From CAYVUM01 sp964454795 (GTDB lineage: Bacteria; Pseudomonadota; Alphaproteobacteria; Rhodospirillales; Defluviicoccaceae): 29,341 bases of DNA. The position numbers and the translations under genes were made by a program. Location of the stretch: contig CAYVUM010000041.1 of assembly GCA_964454795.1 (NCBI GenBank), positions 1 to 29,341 of the forward strand, read 5' to 3'. The notes beneath the pieces were generated by a model that had not been told where the DNA came from, did no database searches, and worked only from the letters and a program-made list of their open reading frames with translations. Of this stretch, positions 1-7,575 are shown piece after piece. Numbering within the stretch: the first letter of the stretch is position 1; every line of letters starts with the position of its first letter.

Positions 1-1182
1 GGCGCCTTCATCGACCTCGGCGGGGTCGATGGCCTGCTCCACGTCACCGACATCTCCTGGCGGCGGATCAACCACCCGAGCGAGGCGCTGACCATCGGTC
101 AGTCGGTCAAGGTTCAGGTGGTCCGCTTCAATCCGGAGACCCAGCGGATTTCCCTCGGCATGAAGCAGCTTGAGGAGGACCCGTGGTCGGGGGTCGAAAT
201 CAAGTATCCGGTCGGCGCCAAGTTCACCGGGCGGGTCACGAACATCACCGACTACGGCGCCTTAGTCGAGCTGGAGCCCGGGGTCGAAGGCCTGGTCCAC
301 GTCTCGGAGATGAGTTGGACCAAGAAAAACATTCATCCCGGCAAGATTGTCTCCACCAGCCAAGAGGTGGAGGTGGCGATCCTCGACGTCGATCCCGACA
401 AGCGCCGGATCAGCCTCGGTCTGAAGCAGTGCCTTGCCAACCCCTGGGAAGCGTTCCTGGAAAAGCATCCGGTCGGCAGCGAGGTGGAGGGCGAGGTCAA
501 GAACATCACCGAATTCGGGCTGTTTCTGGGCTTTGCCGGCGACATCGACGGCATGGTCCACGTCTCCGACATCTCCTGGGACAAAGCCGGCGAAGAGGCG
601 CTCGGCGAGTTCAGCAAGGGCGAGGTCGTCCGCGCCAAGGTTCTCGATGTGGACATCGACAAAGAGCGGATCAGCCTGGGCATGAAGCAGCTGGCCGAGG
701 ACCCGTTCGAAAGCGGCATCGGCAAGGTGAAAAAGGGCCAAGTGGCGACCTGCACGGTCACCAATGTCCTCGAAGCCGGCATCGAGGTCGAGCTGGCCGA
801 CGGTGTCCCCGGTTTCATCCGCCGCAACGAACTGGCCCGCGACCGCGGTGACCAGCGGGCCGACCGGTTCGCCCCTGGCGAAAAGATCGATGCCAAGGTC
901 ACGCAGATCGACCGCGGCGGCCGCCGCGTGCTTCTCTCCGTCAAGGCCCGCGAGGTCGAGGAGGAGAAGAAGGCCGTCGCCGAATACGGCTCGACCGACT
1001 CCGGCGCCAGCCTTGGTGATATTCTCGGTGCGGCGATCAAGGAGAAGCGCGAGGCGGCGGAGCGCGCCGCTGCTGCAGCCGCCGCTCCCGAGGCCGGTGA
1101 GGAGGCAGAGGCGGCCGGTTCGACACCGGCGGATCCATGGGCAGAAGACGAGAGCGGTGAGCCCGACGCCCCCCAAACGTAG
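1..1182 (+). CDS. rpsA: 30S ribosomal protein S1, 5'-truncated by window edge
   Basis: Open from base 1 in frame 1, so the start lies outside the window; 393 residues are visible. S1 binds mRNA on the 30S subunit and helps initiation on structured leaders. What is seen is the second part of an S1/OB-fold domain (GAFIDLGGVDGLLHVTDISW, like E. coli domain 3) and then three further S1 repeats. These begin near GAKFTGRVTNITDYGALVEL, GSEVEGEVKNITEFGLFLGF and KKGQVATCTVTNVLEAGIEV, and the first two end in the usual RISLGxKQ signature. The C-terminus is a low-complexity Ala/Glu/Pro-rich tail of about 50 residues. An S1-ihfB neighbourhood is common in proteobacteria. Only 36 bases separate it from sppA, so the two may be co-transcribed. 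Identity is secure. Confidence 0.97.
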   Translation, partial: GAFIDLGGVDGLLHVTDISWRRINHPSEALTIGQSVKVQVVRFNPETQRISLGMKQLEEDPWSGVEIKYPVGAKFTGRVTNITDYGALVELEPGVEGLVHVSEMSWTKKNIHPGKIVSTSQEVEVAILDVDPDKRRISLGLKQCLANPWEAFLEKHPVGSEVEGEVKNITEFGLFLGFAGDIDGMVHVSDISWDKAGEEALGEFSKGEVVRAKVLDVDIDKERISLGMKQLAEDPFESGIGKVKKGQVATCTVTNVLEAGIEVELADGVPGFIRRNELARDRGDQRADRFAPGEKIDAKVTQIDRGGRRVLLSVKAREVEEEKKAVAEYGSTDSGASLGDILGAAIKEKREAAERAAAAAAAPEAGEEAEAAGSTPADPWAEDESGEPDAPQT

Positions 1183-1218
1183 GCCTCCTCTGGCCTCAGA
1201 CGGTGATCGGCGCGGCTG

Positions 1219-2142
1219 ATGGCGCTGACCTCCGATCTGATCCTGGACCGCCGCAGGCTCAAAACGCGGCTGGGGTTCTGGCGGGTGGTGGCTGTCCTGG
1301 CGCTTGCCGCGGCGGTGGTCCTTGCGCTCTCCCTTGCGGGCGTGGGCCTTCGCGGACCCCTCGAGCTCGGTCATCACATCGCCCTGGTGAAGGTGGAGGG
1401 CCTGATTGTCGACGATCGCGACCGTGCCGAGTTGCTCGCCGAGATCGCCGAGAATGACGCCGTCCGGGCGGTGATTGTCCGCATCGATAGTCCGGGCGGC
1501 ACGGTCGTTGGTGGCCAGGCGCTGTACGCGCAGTTGCGGGAGGTGGCCGAAGCCAAGCCGGTGGTGGCAGTGATGGGTGAAATGGCGACCTCGGCCGCCT
1601 ACATGATTGCCCTCGGCGGCGATCACATCGTCGCCCGCCCCGGAACGATCACCGGCTCGATCGGGGTCCTTCTCCAGTCTGCGGATATCACCGGCCTGCT
1701 CGACAGCATCGGCATCAAGCCTGAGCTGATCAAAAGCGATCCGCTCAAGGCCCAGCCTAATCCGCTCGAGCCGTTGACCGACACGGCACGGGCGGCGTTG
1801 CGGTCAATGATCGAGGACGTCTACCAGCAGTTCGTCGACCTGGTGGCTGCCCGTCGTGGCTTCGATCCGGAGACGGCCCGGAATGTATCCGATGGCCGCG
1901 TCTACACCGGCCATCAGGCCGTTGAGCTGGGTCTGATCGATGCGCTGGGCGGCGAGGAAGAGGCTCGCGAGTGGCTTGTGGCGACCCACGGGCTCAACCC
2001 CGGCTTGCGGATTCGGACGACAGAGCCGCGCCGTGATCCTGCCGACGTTGTCGATTTTCTCTCCCAACTTGTTGGAAACGCGCTGTTTTCGGATCGACTC
2101 CGGCTTGACGGTCTGGTCTCTGTCTGGCACGTTGAGGGCTAG
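1219..2142 (+). CDS. sppA: Signal peptide peptidase SppA, short (S49) form
   Basis: 307 residues. SppA is an inner-membrane serine protease with a Ser/Lys dyad that degrades cleaved signal peptides. There is one N-terminal membrane anchor at about residues 22-42 (WRVVAVLALAAAVVLALSLA). The peptidase core has the RIDSPGGTVVGG loop at about 88-99, and the nucleophile is probably S125 in MGEMATSAAYMIA. The general-base lysine is probably K177 in the IKSDPLKAQPNP segment, judged by analogy with Bacillus SppA. The length matches the single-domain form, not the 600-residue E. coli form. It sits between rpsA and ihfB, a common alphaproteobacterial arrangement. The ATG start at 1219 gives the expected short cytoplasmic N-terminus but has only a weak ribosome binding site. 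Confidence 0.93.
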   Translation: MALTSDLILDRRRLKTRLGFWRVVAVLALAAAVVLALSLAGVGLRGPLELGHHIALVKVEGLIVDDRDRAELLAEIAENDAVRAVIVRIDSPGGTVVGGQALYAQLREVAEAKPVVAVMGEMATSAAYMIALGGDHIVARPGTITGSIGVLLQSADITGLLDSIGIKPELIKSDPLKAQPNPLEPLTDTARAALRSMIEDVYQQFVDLVAARRGFDPETARNVSDGRVYTGHQAVELGLIDALGGEEEAREWLVATHGLNPGLRIRTTEPRRDPADVVDFLSQLVGNALFSDRLRLDGLVSVWHVEG

Positions 2143-2151
2143 CGCGGTCGC

Positions 2152-2168
2152 GCTCTTCAAGGAAGAGC
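2152..2168 (+). other. Perfect 7-bp stem-loop after sppA
   Basis: A perfect inverted repeat (GCTCTTC, 3-base loop, GAAGAGC) begins 10 bases after the sppA stop. No T-run follows, so it is not a classical intrinsic terminator. It may be a weak or processed 3' end, or part of the ihfB leader. The remaining bases to 2300 show no gene. Confidence 0.4.
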
Positions 2169-2300
2169 CTCGCAGGTGCCGCCCGGCGATTGGTCGGGGG
2201 CAGAACGCGGAGCGTGCGGCGTCCTCGCGAGGCTCGACGTGGCGCTTCACCGCTCGGCGGTGCGTTGCGGGACGTGCCGACCGGGGGAGGAGGCCCGACG

Positions 2301-2585
2301 GTGACCAAATCGGAACTGATTGCCCGTCTCGCCGCGGCCTATCCGCACCTGTACCACCGCGACGTCGAACGGATCGTGACGACTGTTTTCGAGGAGATCA
2401 CGGTGGCGCTTGCCCGCGGCGACCGGGTGGAGCTGCGGGGCTTTGGCGCCTTCTCTGTAAAGGAGCGGGGGGCCCGGTTGGGCCGAAACCCCCGTACAGG
2501 GGAATCTGTAGAAGTCGAGGCAAAGTACGTTCCCTATTTCAAGACCGGCAAGCAACTGCGTGAACGGCTCAATACCGATGAGTAA
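2301..2585 (+). CDS. ihfB: Integration host factor subunit beta
   Basis: 94 residues, the normal size for an HU/IHF-family subunit. IHF is a heterodimeric, sequence-specific DNA-bending protein used in transcription, replication and recombination. The start is GTG at 2301, chosen because AGGAGG (2288-2293) lies seven bases upstream and because the protein then begins MTKSELIARLA, as IhfB does. The DNA-binding arm region carries GFGAFSVKERGARLGRNPRTG, trimmed here to its key part RGFGAFSVKER followed by GRNPRTGE. The C-terminal VPYFKTGKQLRERLN is also typical. Its position downstream of rpsA/sppA supports IhfB over HU. Confidence 0.95.
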   Translation: MTKSELIARLAAAYPHLYHRDVERIVTTVFEEITVALARGDRVELRGFGAFSVKERGARLGRNPRTGESVEVEAKYVPYFKTGKQLRERLNTDE

Positions 2586-2592
2586 CCTGCCG

Positions 2593-2608
2593 GCCGGACT
2601 TGTCCGGC
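2593..2608 (+). other. GC-rich hairpin between ihfB and lapA
   Basis: GCCGGAC-TT-GTCCGGC is a perfect inverted repeat seven bases downstream of the ihfB stop. There is no following T-run. Partial termination or mRNA-end protection for ihfB is possible, but this is inference. Confidence 0.35.
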
Positions 2609-2642
2609 ACCGGTGAATGACCGATGAAAAGGACAGACGCTC

Positions 2643-2981
2643 GTGAGCAAACTCTCCTGGCTTGTGGTCATCCTTCTCGGGATCATCGTGATCGCTTTCA
2701 CCGTGTTCAATACGGGACAAGTGCGAATCCATTTCTGGCCACTGGCACCAATGACTCTTCCGATCTTTCTGATCGCTCTGGGTGGAGTGTTCATCGGCTT
2801 TTTGTTCGGCGCTGTCGTCGCCTGGTTCGGCTTCTCCCGCACCCGGGGGAAGCTCCGCGAGACGTCCCGGCAGCTTGAGACCACCAGCCGCGAGGCGGCC
2901 ATCCAGCGCCGCCGGATCGAGAAACTCGAATCCCAAGAGAAACCGTCGGCGGCGAAGCTGCCGCCGGCCGCCGCCGCTTGA
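2643..2981 (+). CDS. lapA: LapA-domain (DUF1049) inner-membrane protein
   Basis: 112 residues, GTG start with AAGGACAG upstream. There are two hydrophobic segments, about residues 5-22 (WLVVILLGIIVIAFTVFN) and 38-62 (MTLPIFLIALGGVFIGFLFG and following). A charged helical, coiled-coil-like tail (about 66-100) and an Ala/Pro-rich end follow. The NTGQVRIHFWP linker and this topology fit the LapA/DUF1049 family, whose E. coli member works with LapB in control of LPS synthesis. Position directly after ihfB is common in proteobacteria. Its stop overlaps the probable TTG start of pyrF. Family assignment is good; the LPS role here is by homology only. Confidence 0.8.
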   Translation: MSKLSWLVVILLGIIVIAFTVFNTGQVRIHFWPLAPMTLPIFLIALGGVFIGFLFGAVVAWFGFSRTRGKLRETSRQLETTSREAAIQRRRIEKLESQEKPSAAKLPPAAAA

Positions 2982-3742
2982 CCCCGGGGGTAGCCAGCAC
3001 AGCCACGTTGAGCGCAACCGCCCTCACGGCCGCGAGCCGCATCTTCGTCGCTCTTGATACCGACAGCGTCGCCGTCGCCGTCGACCTTGCCAGGGCCCTG
3101 CATGGTCGGGTGGGCGGCGTAAAAATCGGCAAGGAGTTTTTCACCGCCCACGGCCCGGCGGGGTATGAGTCGGTCGCCGCCGTAGGCCTGCCGATCTTCC
3201 TCGACCTCAAATTCCACGACATCCCCAACACGGTTGCGGGCGCAGTCACCGCCGCCCTCCGGCTCCGGCCGGCGATTATGAACGTCCATGCCCTTGGCGG
3301 CGCGGCGATGATGCAGGCGGCGGTGAGGGCCGCCGCGGCGGCAGGCAGCAGCCGGCCCTTGCTGATCGCCGTCACTCTGCTCACCTCGCTTGGCGAGGAG
3401 GATCTCCCGGAAATCGGCTTGAACGGGAAGCTTCCGGCCCACGTCACCCGGCTTGCCGCTCTCGCCCGGCGATGCGGTCTGGACGGTGCGGTCTGCGCCG
3501 TTTCCGACATCATGGCGGTCCGCGGCGCCTGCGGCCCGGCGTTCAAACTGATCGTTCCCGGCGTCCGCCCCGCCTGGGCCCCCGCCGATGATCATAAACG
3601 CGCCCTGAGCCCGGCCGACGCACTGGCCCTCGGCGCCGACTATCTGGTGATCGGCCGGCCGATCACCCGCGCCGCCGATCCGGTCGCGGCAGCGGTCCGA
3701 ATTGCCGAAGAGATCGCCCGCGGCGACCCGGCGCGGGCCTGA
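2978..3742 (+). CDS. pyrF: Orotidine 5'-phosphate decarboxylase
   Basis: Converts OMP to UMP, the last step of de novo pyrimidine synthesis. The type 1 OMPDC signature is clear: FVALDTDS near the N-terminus, GVKIGKEFF, and the catalytic D76-K78-D81 array in FLDLKFHDIPNTV. The phosphate-binding end follows (IVPGVRP and YLVIGRPITRAADP). At 254 residues it is slightly long for the family (about 230-240). The start is uncertain: TTG at 2978 overlaps the lapA stop as TTGA, while TTG at 3008 would give 244 residues. Neither has a good ribosome binding site, so translational coupling to lapA is likely. Confidence 0.94.
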   Translation: MTPGVASTATLSATALTAASRIFVALDTDSVAVAVDLARALHGRVGGVKIGKEFFTAHGPAGYESVAAVGLPIFLDLKFHDIPNTVAGAVTAALRLRPAIMNVHALGGAAMMQAAVRAAAAAGSSRPLLIAVTLLTSLGEEDLPEIGLNGKLPAHVTRLAALARRCGLDGAVCAVSDIMAVRGACGPAFKLIVPGVRPAWAPADDHKRALSPADALALGADYLVIGRPITRAADPVAAAVRIAEEIARGDPARA

Positions 3743-3755
3743 CGGATCCCCACCG

Positions 3756-4397
3756 TTGGCCGTCGACGTCAAGATTTGCGGGTTGTCGACGCCGGAGGCT
3801 GTCGCGGCCGCCGTCGGTGGTGGTGCCCGGTTCCTGGGACTCGTCTTTTTCCCGGCATCCCCGCGGGCGGTCACTCCTGATCAGGCGGCGGACCTGATAG
3901 GCGCCGTACCGCGGTGCATCGTCCGGGTCGGCCTGTTTGTCGATGCCGATGACGAGACCCTGGCGGCCACGCTGGCCCGGGTGGAGATCGACCTCATTCA
4001 GGCGCACGGCGCGGAGCCGCCGGCGCGGATCGCCGCGATTCGCCAACGCTTCCGCCGGCCGGTCATGAAAGCGATCGCGGTGGCCGACGCTGAGGATCTG
4101 GCAGCCGTCCGGACGTACGACGGAATTGCCGACCGGCTGCTGTTCGACGCCCGCCCTCCGCCCGGCGCAACCCGTCCCGGCGGCAACGCCCGCACCTTCG
4201 ACTGGTCGGTGCTGGCCGGCTGGACCGGCAGGTGTCCCTGGATGCTTGCGGGCGGTCTGACCGCCGACAGTCTCGCAGAGGCGGTGTCGGTCAGCGGCGC
4301 AACCGCTGTCGACGTGTCCTCGGGAGTCGAAACCGCCCCGGGGGTGAAGAGTGTGCCGCTGATCACCAGATTTCTCGCGCGGGCCGCGCAGTTGTGA
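3756..4397 (+). CDS. trpF: Phosphoribosylanthranilate isomerase
   Basis: Performs the Amadori rearrangement of phosphoribosylanthranilate to CdRP in tryptophan synthesis. It is a single (beta/alpha)8 domain of about 213 residues. Conserved segments are VDVKICGLSTPEA with the catalytic Cys, GLVFFPASPRAVT, VGLFVDADDE, LLFDARPPPG with the catalytic Asp, GGNARTFDW, and the phosphate-binding end WMLAGGLTADSLAEA plus AVDVSSGVE. I chose TTG at 3756 because it gives the usual MAVDVKICG N-terminus 13 bases after pyrF. An in-frame TTG at 3702 would overlap pyrF and add 18 atypical residues. It starts the trpF-trpB-trpA run. Confidence 0.95.
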   Translation: MAVDVKICGLSTPEAVAAAVGGGARFLGLVFFPASPRAVTPDQAADLIGAVPRCIVRVGLFVDADDETLAATLARVEIDLIQAHGAEPPARIAAIRQRFRRPVMKAIAVADAEDLAAVRTYDGIADRLLFDARPPPGATRPGGNARTFDWSVLAGWTGRCPWMLAGGLTADSLAEAVSVSGATAVDVSSGVETAPGVKSVPLITRFLARAAQL

Positions 4398-4485
4398 GCC
4401 CGTCGCGATGGTTCCCGAGGCGCCCCGGCCGGCGATCGCCGGCCGCGCCTGTCGTCAGTTGTCCCGCAACGGAGGCATTGAGGCC

Positions 4486-5736
4486 ATGACCCACCCTGTC
4501 CCGACCCAGCCGCCTGCCGGAGCCGCGCCCGGTTTCAACACCTATCGCGGCGGTCCCGATGAGCGCGGCCATTTCGGGCTTTATGGCGGACGGTACGTTG
4601 CCGAGACGCTGATGCCGCCGATCATCGAGCTGGAGGAGGCCTATCGGGCGGCGATCGCCGACCCGGCGTTCACCGACGAATTCGCCCGGTATCTGAAAAC
4701 CTATGTGGGCCGGCCGAGCCCGTTGTTTCGGGCGGAGCGGCTGACCGAGCGGTTCGGCGGCGCGACGCTCTACTTCAAACGCGACGAGCTCAATCACACC
4801 GGCGCCCATAAGATCAATAACACCCTCGGTCAGATCCTGCTTGCCCGGCGGATGGGCAAGACCCGGATCATCGCCGAGACCGGCGCCGGTCAGCACGGCG
4901 TCGCCACGGCGACCGTCTGCGCGCTGTTCGGTCTTGACTGCGAAGTCTACATGGGGGCCACGGACATCGAGCGGCAGGCGCCCAACGTCTTCCGGATGAA
5001 GCTGCTCGGCGCCCGGGTCCACCCGGTCACCAGCGGCCACGGGACTCTCAAGGATGCGATGAACGAGGCGCTGCGCGACTGGGTGGCGACCGTGCACCAA
5101 ACATATTACCTGATCGGCACAGCCGCCGGTCCGCACCCCTACCCGGCGATGGTGCGGGAGTTCCAGTCGGTGATCGGTCGCGAGACCCGAGAACAGATGT
5201 TGGAGGCGGAAGGCCGCCTGCCCGACACCCTGATTGCCTGTATCGGCGGCGGCTCCAACGCCATCGGCCTGTTTCATCCGTTCCTCGATGATCCCGGGGT
5301 GCGGATGATTGGCGTGGAGGCCGCAGGCCACGGCCTCAAGACCGATCAGCACTGCGCATCCCTGACCGCCGGCCGGCCAGGAGTTCTCCACGGCAATCGC
5401 ACTTACCTTCTGCAGACCGAAGACGGCCAGATCCGCGACGGCCACTCGATCTCGGCCGGCCTCGATTATCCCGGCGTCGGCCCCGAGCATGCCTGGCTGC
5501 GTGACACCGGGCGGGTGGAGTACGTGGGCATTACCGATGACGAGGCGATCGCCGCCTTCCAGCTCTGTGCCCGGAGCGAGGGCATCATTCCCGCCCTGGA
5601 GCCGGCCCATGCCCTCGCTCATGTGGCCAAGCTTGCACCAACTCTGCCTCGCGAGCACATCATCGTCATGAATCTGTGCGGCCGCGGCGACAAGGACATC
5701 TACACCGCCGCCGACCGTCTCGGGATGAGCCTGTGA
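4486..5736 (+). CDS. trpB: Tryptophan synthase beta chain
   Basis: PLP enzyme that joins indole to serine as part of the alpha2beta2 complex with TrpA. The 416 residues from ATG 4486 (preceded by GGAGG at 4471-4475) match the family length. An upstream ATG at 4408 would add 26 unconserved residues. Visible motifs are HFGLYGGRYVAETLMP, the PLP lysine K109 in NHTGAHKINN, GAGQHGVATAT, the phosphate-binding glycine loop CIGGGSNAIGLF, EGIIPALEPAHA and the terminal NLCGRGDKD. This is the TrpB1 type, which requires TrpA, and trpA follows after 25 bases. Confidence 0.97.
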   Translation: MTHPVPTQPPAGAAPGFNTYRGGPDERGHFGLYGGRYVAETLMPPIIELEEAYRAAIADPAFTDEFARYLKTYVGRPSPLFRAERLTERFGGATLYFKRDELNHTGAHKINNTLGQILLARRMGKTRIIAETGAGQHGVATATVCALFGLDCEVYMGATDIERQAPNVFRMKLLGARVHPVTSGHGTLKDAMNEALRDWVATVHQTYYLIGTAAGPHPYPAMVREFQSVIGRETREQMLEAEGRLPDTLIACIGGGSNAIGLFHPFLDDPGVRMIGVEAAGHGLKTDQHCASLTAGRPGVLHGNRTYLLQTEDGQIRDGHSISAGLDYPGVGPEHAWLRDTGRVEYVGITDDEAIAAFQLCARSEGIIPALEPAHALAHVAKLAPTLPREHIIVMNLCGRGDKDIYTAADRLGMSL

Positions 5737-5761
5737 GCCCCGGGCAGAGGAGATGTTCGCC

Positions 5762-6619
5762 GTGAGCCCAGGAACGGGACGTATCGCCCGGCGATTTGCC
5801 GCCCTCCGCGCCGGTGGTCGGGGTGGCCTGATCCCGTTCATCACCGCCGGTGACCCGGACCGGGAGCGGTCGCTGGCCCTGCTCAAGGGCCTCGCCAGGG
5901 CAGGCGCCGACCTGATCGAAGTGGGGGTGCCGTTCAGCGATCCGATGGCCGACGGCCCGGCAATTCAGGCGGCTTCGAAACGGGCGCTGGCCGGCGGCCA
6001 GACCCTGGACGGAACCCTGGCGATGGTCGCCAGCCTGCGCGAGGCGGACGACGACACCCCGGTCGTGCTGATGGGCTATTATAACCCGATCTACAGTTAT
6101 GGCCCTCAACGGTTCGCACGGGATGCGGCCGCTGCCGGGGTCGATGGCCTGATCGTCGTTGACTTGCCGCCCGAAGAGGATGCCGAACTGGCCGGCCCGG
6201 CCGCGGCATCCGGGCTCGACATGGTCCGCCTGATCGCGCCGACCACAGGCGATGCGCGCCTCGCCACCATCGTCGCCAACGCCGGCGGCTTCATCTATGT
6301 GGTCTCAATCACCGGCGTCACCGGCACCGCCTCGGCAACGGCCGACGACATCGCCGCCGCCGTTGGCCGGGTGCGCCGGCACACTGCGCTGCCGGTCGCA
6401 GTCGGTTTCGGGGTGCGCACCCCTGGCCAAGCGGCCACGATCGCCGGGGTCGCCGATGCTGCCGTCGTCGGTTCAGCATTGGTTGACCGGCTTGCCGGGC
6501 ACGCCGATGGCGATCCGGTCGGCTCGGCCCTGGAGTTTGTCGGCAGTCTTGCCGCAGCCGTCCGCAGCAGCAGCCGGCGAGAAAGGGCCCGAGAGCCGGA
6601 GGCCGGGCGACCCGGGTGA
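5762..6619 (+). CDS. trpA: Tryptophan synthase alpha chain
   Basis: Cleaves indole-3-glycerol phosphate to indole, which is channelled to TrpB. TIM barrel with FITAGDPD, EVGVPFSDPMADGP carrying catalytic E53 and D64 (numbering from the chosen start), MGYYNPI, GLIVVDLPPEE, YVVSITGVTGT and VAVGFGVRTPGQA. I chose GTG at 5762 because AGAGGAG (5746-5752) lies nine bases upstream; an ATG at 5753 abuts that site directly. That gives 285 residues. The C-terminal end (about 25 residues) is Ser/Arg/Glu-rich and longer than usual. The stop is followed closely by the AccD-like gene, so the trp genes and the latter appear co-transcribed. Confidence 0.96.
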   Translation: MSPGTGRIARRFAALRAGGRGGLIPFITAGDPDRERSLALLKGLARAGADLIEVGVPFSDPMADGPAIQAASKRALAGGQTLDGTLAMVASLREADDDTPVVLMGYYNPIYSYGPQRFARDAAAAGVDGLIVVDLPPEEDAELAGPAAASGLDMVRLIAPTTGDARLATIVANAGGFIYVVSITGVTGTASATADDIAAAVGRVRRHTALPVAVGFGVRTPGQAATIAGVADAAVVGSALVDRLAGHADGDPVGSALEFVGSLAAAVRSSSRRERAREPEAGRPG

Positions 6620-6630
6620 GGAACGGAACG

Positions 6631-7575
6631 ATGCCGAGTTGGCTGAGTGATCTGGTTGGGCCCCGCCTGCGCGAAATTGTCTCTGGCGGCGAGGAGGAAA
6701 ACGTCGGCGACCCGATCTGCGAGCGCTGCGGCCATCCGATGTCCCGCGACAACTGGCGCGCCGCCCGGCAGATTTGCGGCGCCTGCGGATATTACCGGCT
6801 GCTGCCGGTCGTGGAACGCCTGGACCTGCTGTTCGCCGACGGCAGCGATCAGGTTATCGAGGCGCCGGTAACGCGCACCGACCCGCTGAAGTTCCGCGAC
6901 CAGCGCCGGTATGCTGAGCGGCTTCGCGAGGCGGAAGAGCACACCGGCCGGCCGGAAGCGGTCACCGTGGCCCATGGCCGGATCGGCGAGGAACAGGCGG
7001 TGGTGGCGGTGATCGATCCCGAATTCCTCGACGGAACGATCAGCTGCGGCGTCGGTGACGGCCTGGTCGCGGCGAGCCGGCTGGCCGTGATCCAGGAAGC
7101 GGCGCTGGTGGTGGTCTCCGCATCCTGCGGCCTGCGCCTTCAGGAGGGCGTGCTGGCGCTTGCCCAGATCGACCGGATTGCCGTGGCCATCGATGATGTG
7201 CGGCAGGTGGGCCTGCCGTGCATCGCGATCCTGCCGGCCGGGGCGACCGGGACCGTGGCCGCAACCCTTGCCGCGCTTGCCGACCTGGTCATTGCCGAAC
7301 CGGATGCAGCGCCGCCGAGCCCGACGGATGGCCGGGGCCGCTCCGGTGACCCTGAGCCGGGTCTGGCTGAACCACCGGGCCGGCCGGAGGGGCTGCCCGC
7401 TGATCTGCTCGTCGAACGGACGGACCTGCCAGACGTTCTGGCGCGGCTGTTAGGGCTGATCCGGCGACCGCGCCCCTCGGCGGAAGTGCTGCCGCTTCTG
7501 CCACCGGAAGCCTCGACGCTCTCCAGCCTCGACGACGTCCGCACTGCCATCGCTGCCCGCCGCGATCCGCGGTGA
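6631..7575 (+). CDS. Degenerate AccD-like protein (acetyl-CoA carboxylase carboxyltransferase beta homologue)
   Basis: About 314 residues; ATG 6631 has TGAGGA eight bases upstream. It holds the standard accD position between trpA and folC. The N-terminus is AccD-like: WLSDLVGPRLRE, a four-Cys zinc ribbon CERC-x15-CGAC, then DPLKFRDQRRYAERLREAE. The catalytic core is eroded. The usual MGGSMG-type motif reads LDGTISCGVGDG, ASGGARMQEG reads ASCGLRLQEG, and the TGGVTAS oxyanion motif reads TGTVAATL. The conserved GFAGPRVIEQT segment is absent, replaced by about 35 Pro/Gly-rich residues after IAEPDA. It keeps the reading frame and the GTGA overlap with folC, so it is probably expressed. An active carboxyltransferase is doubtful; a structural or regulatory role is inference. 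Confidence 0.8.
   Translation: MPSWLSDLVGPRLREIVSGGEEENVGDPICERCGHPMSRDNWRAARQICGACGYYRLLPVVERLDLLFADGSDQVIEAPVTRTDPLKFRDQRRYAERLREAEEHTGRPEAVTVAHGRIGEEQAVVAVIDPEFLDGTISCGVGDGLVAASRLAVIQEAALVVVSASCGLRLQEGVLALAQIDRIAVAIDDVRQVGLPCIAILPAGATGTVAATLAALADLVIAEPDAAPPSPTDGRGRSGDPEPGLAEPPGRPEGLPADLLVERTDLPDVLARLLGLIRRPRPSAEVLPLLPPEASTLSSLDDVRTAIAARRDPR

Noticed and set aside
262..1626. Long minus-strand frame across rpsA and sppA
   Set aside because: Antisense shadow of both genes; no start context or conserved motif.
4363..5886. A 507-codon minus-strand frame opposite trpB
   Set aside because: Antisense to a certain gene and without recognisable domains; typical of GC-rich codon bias.
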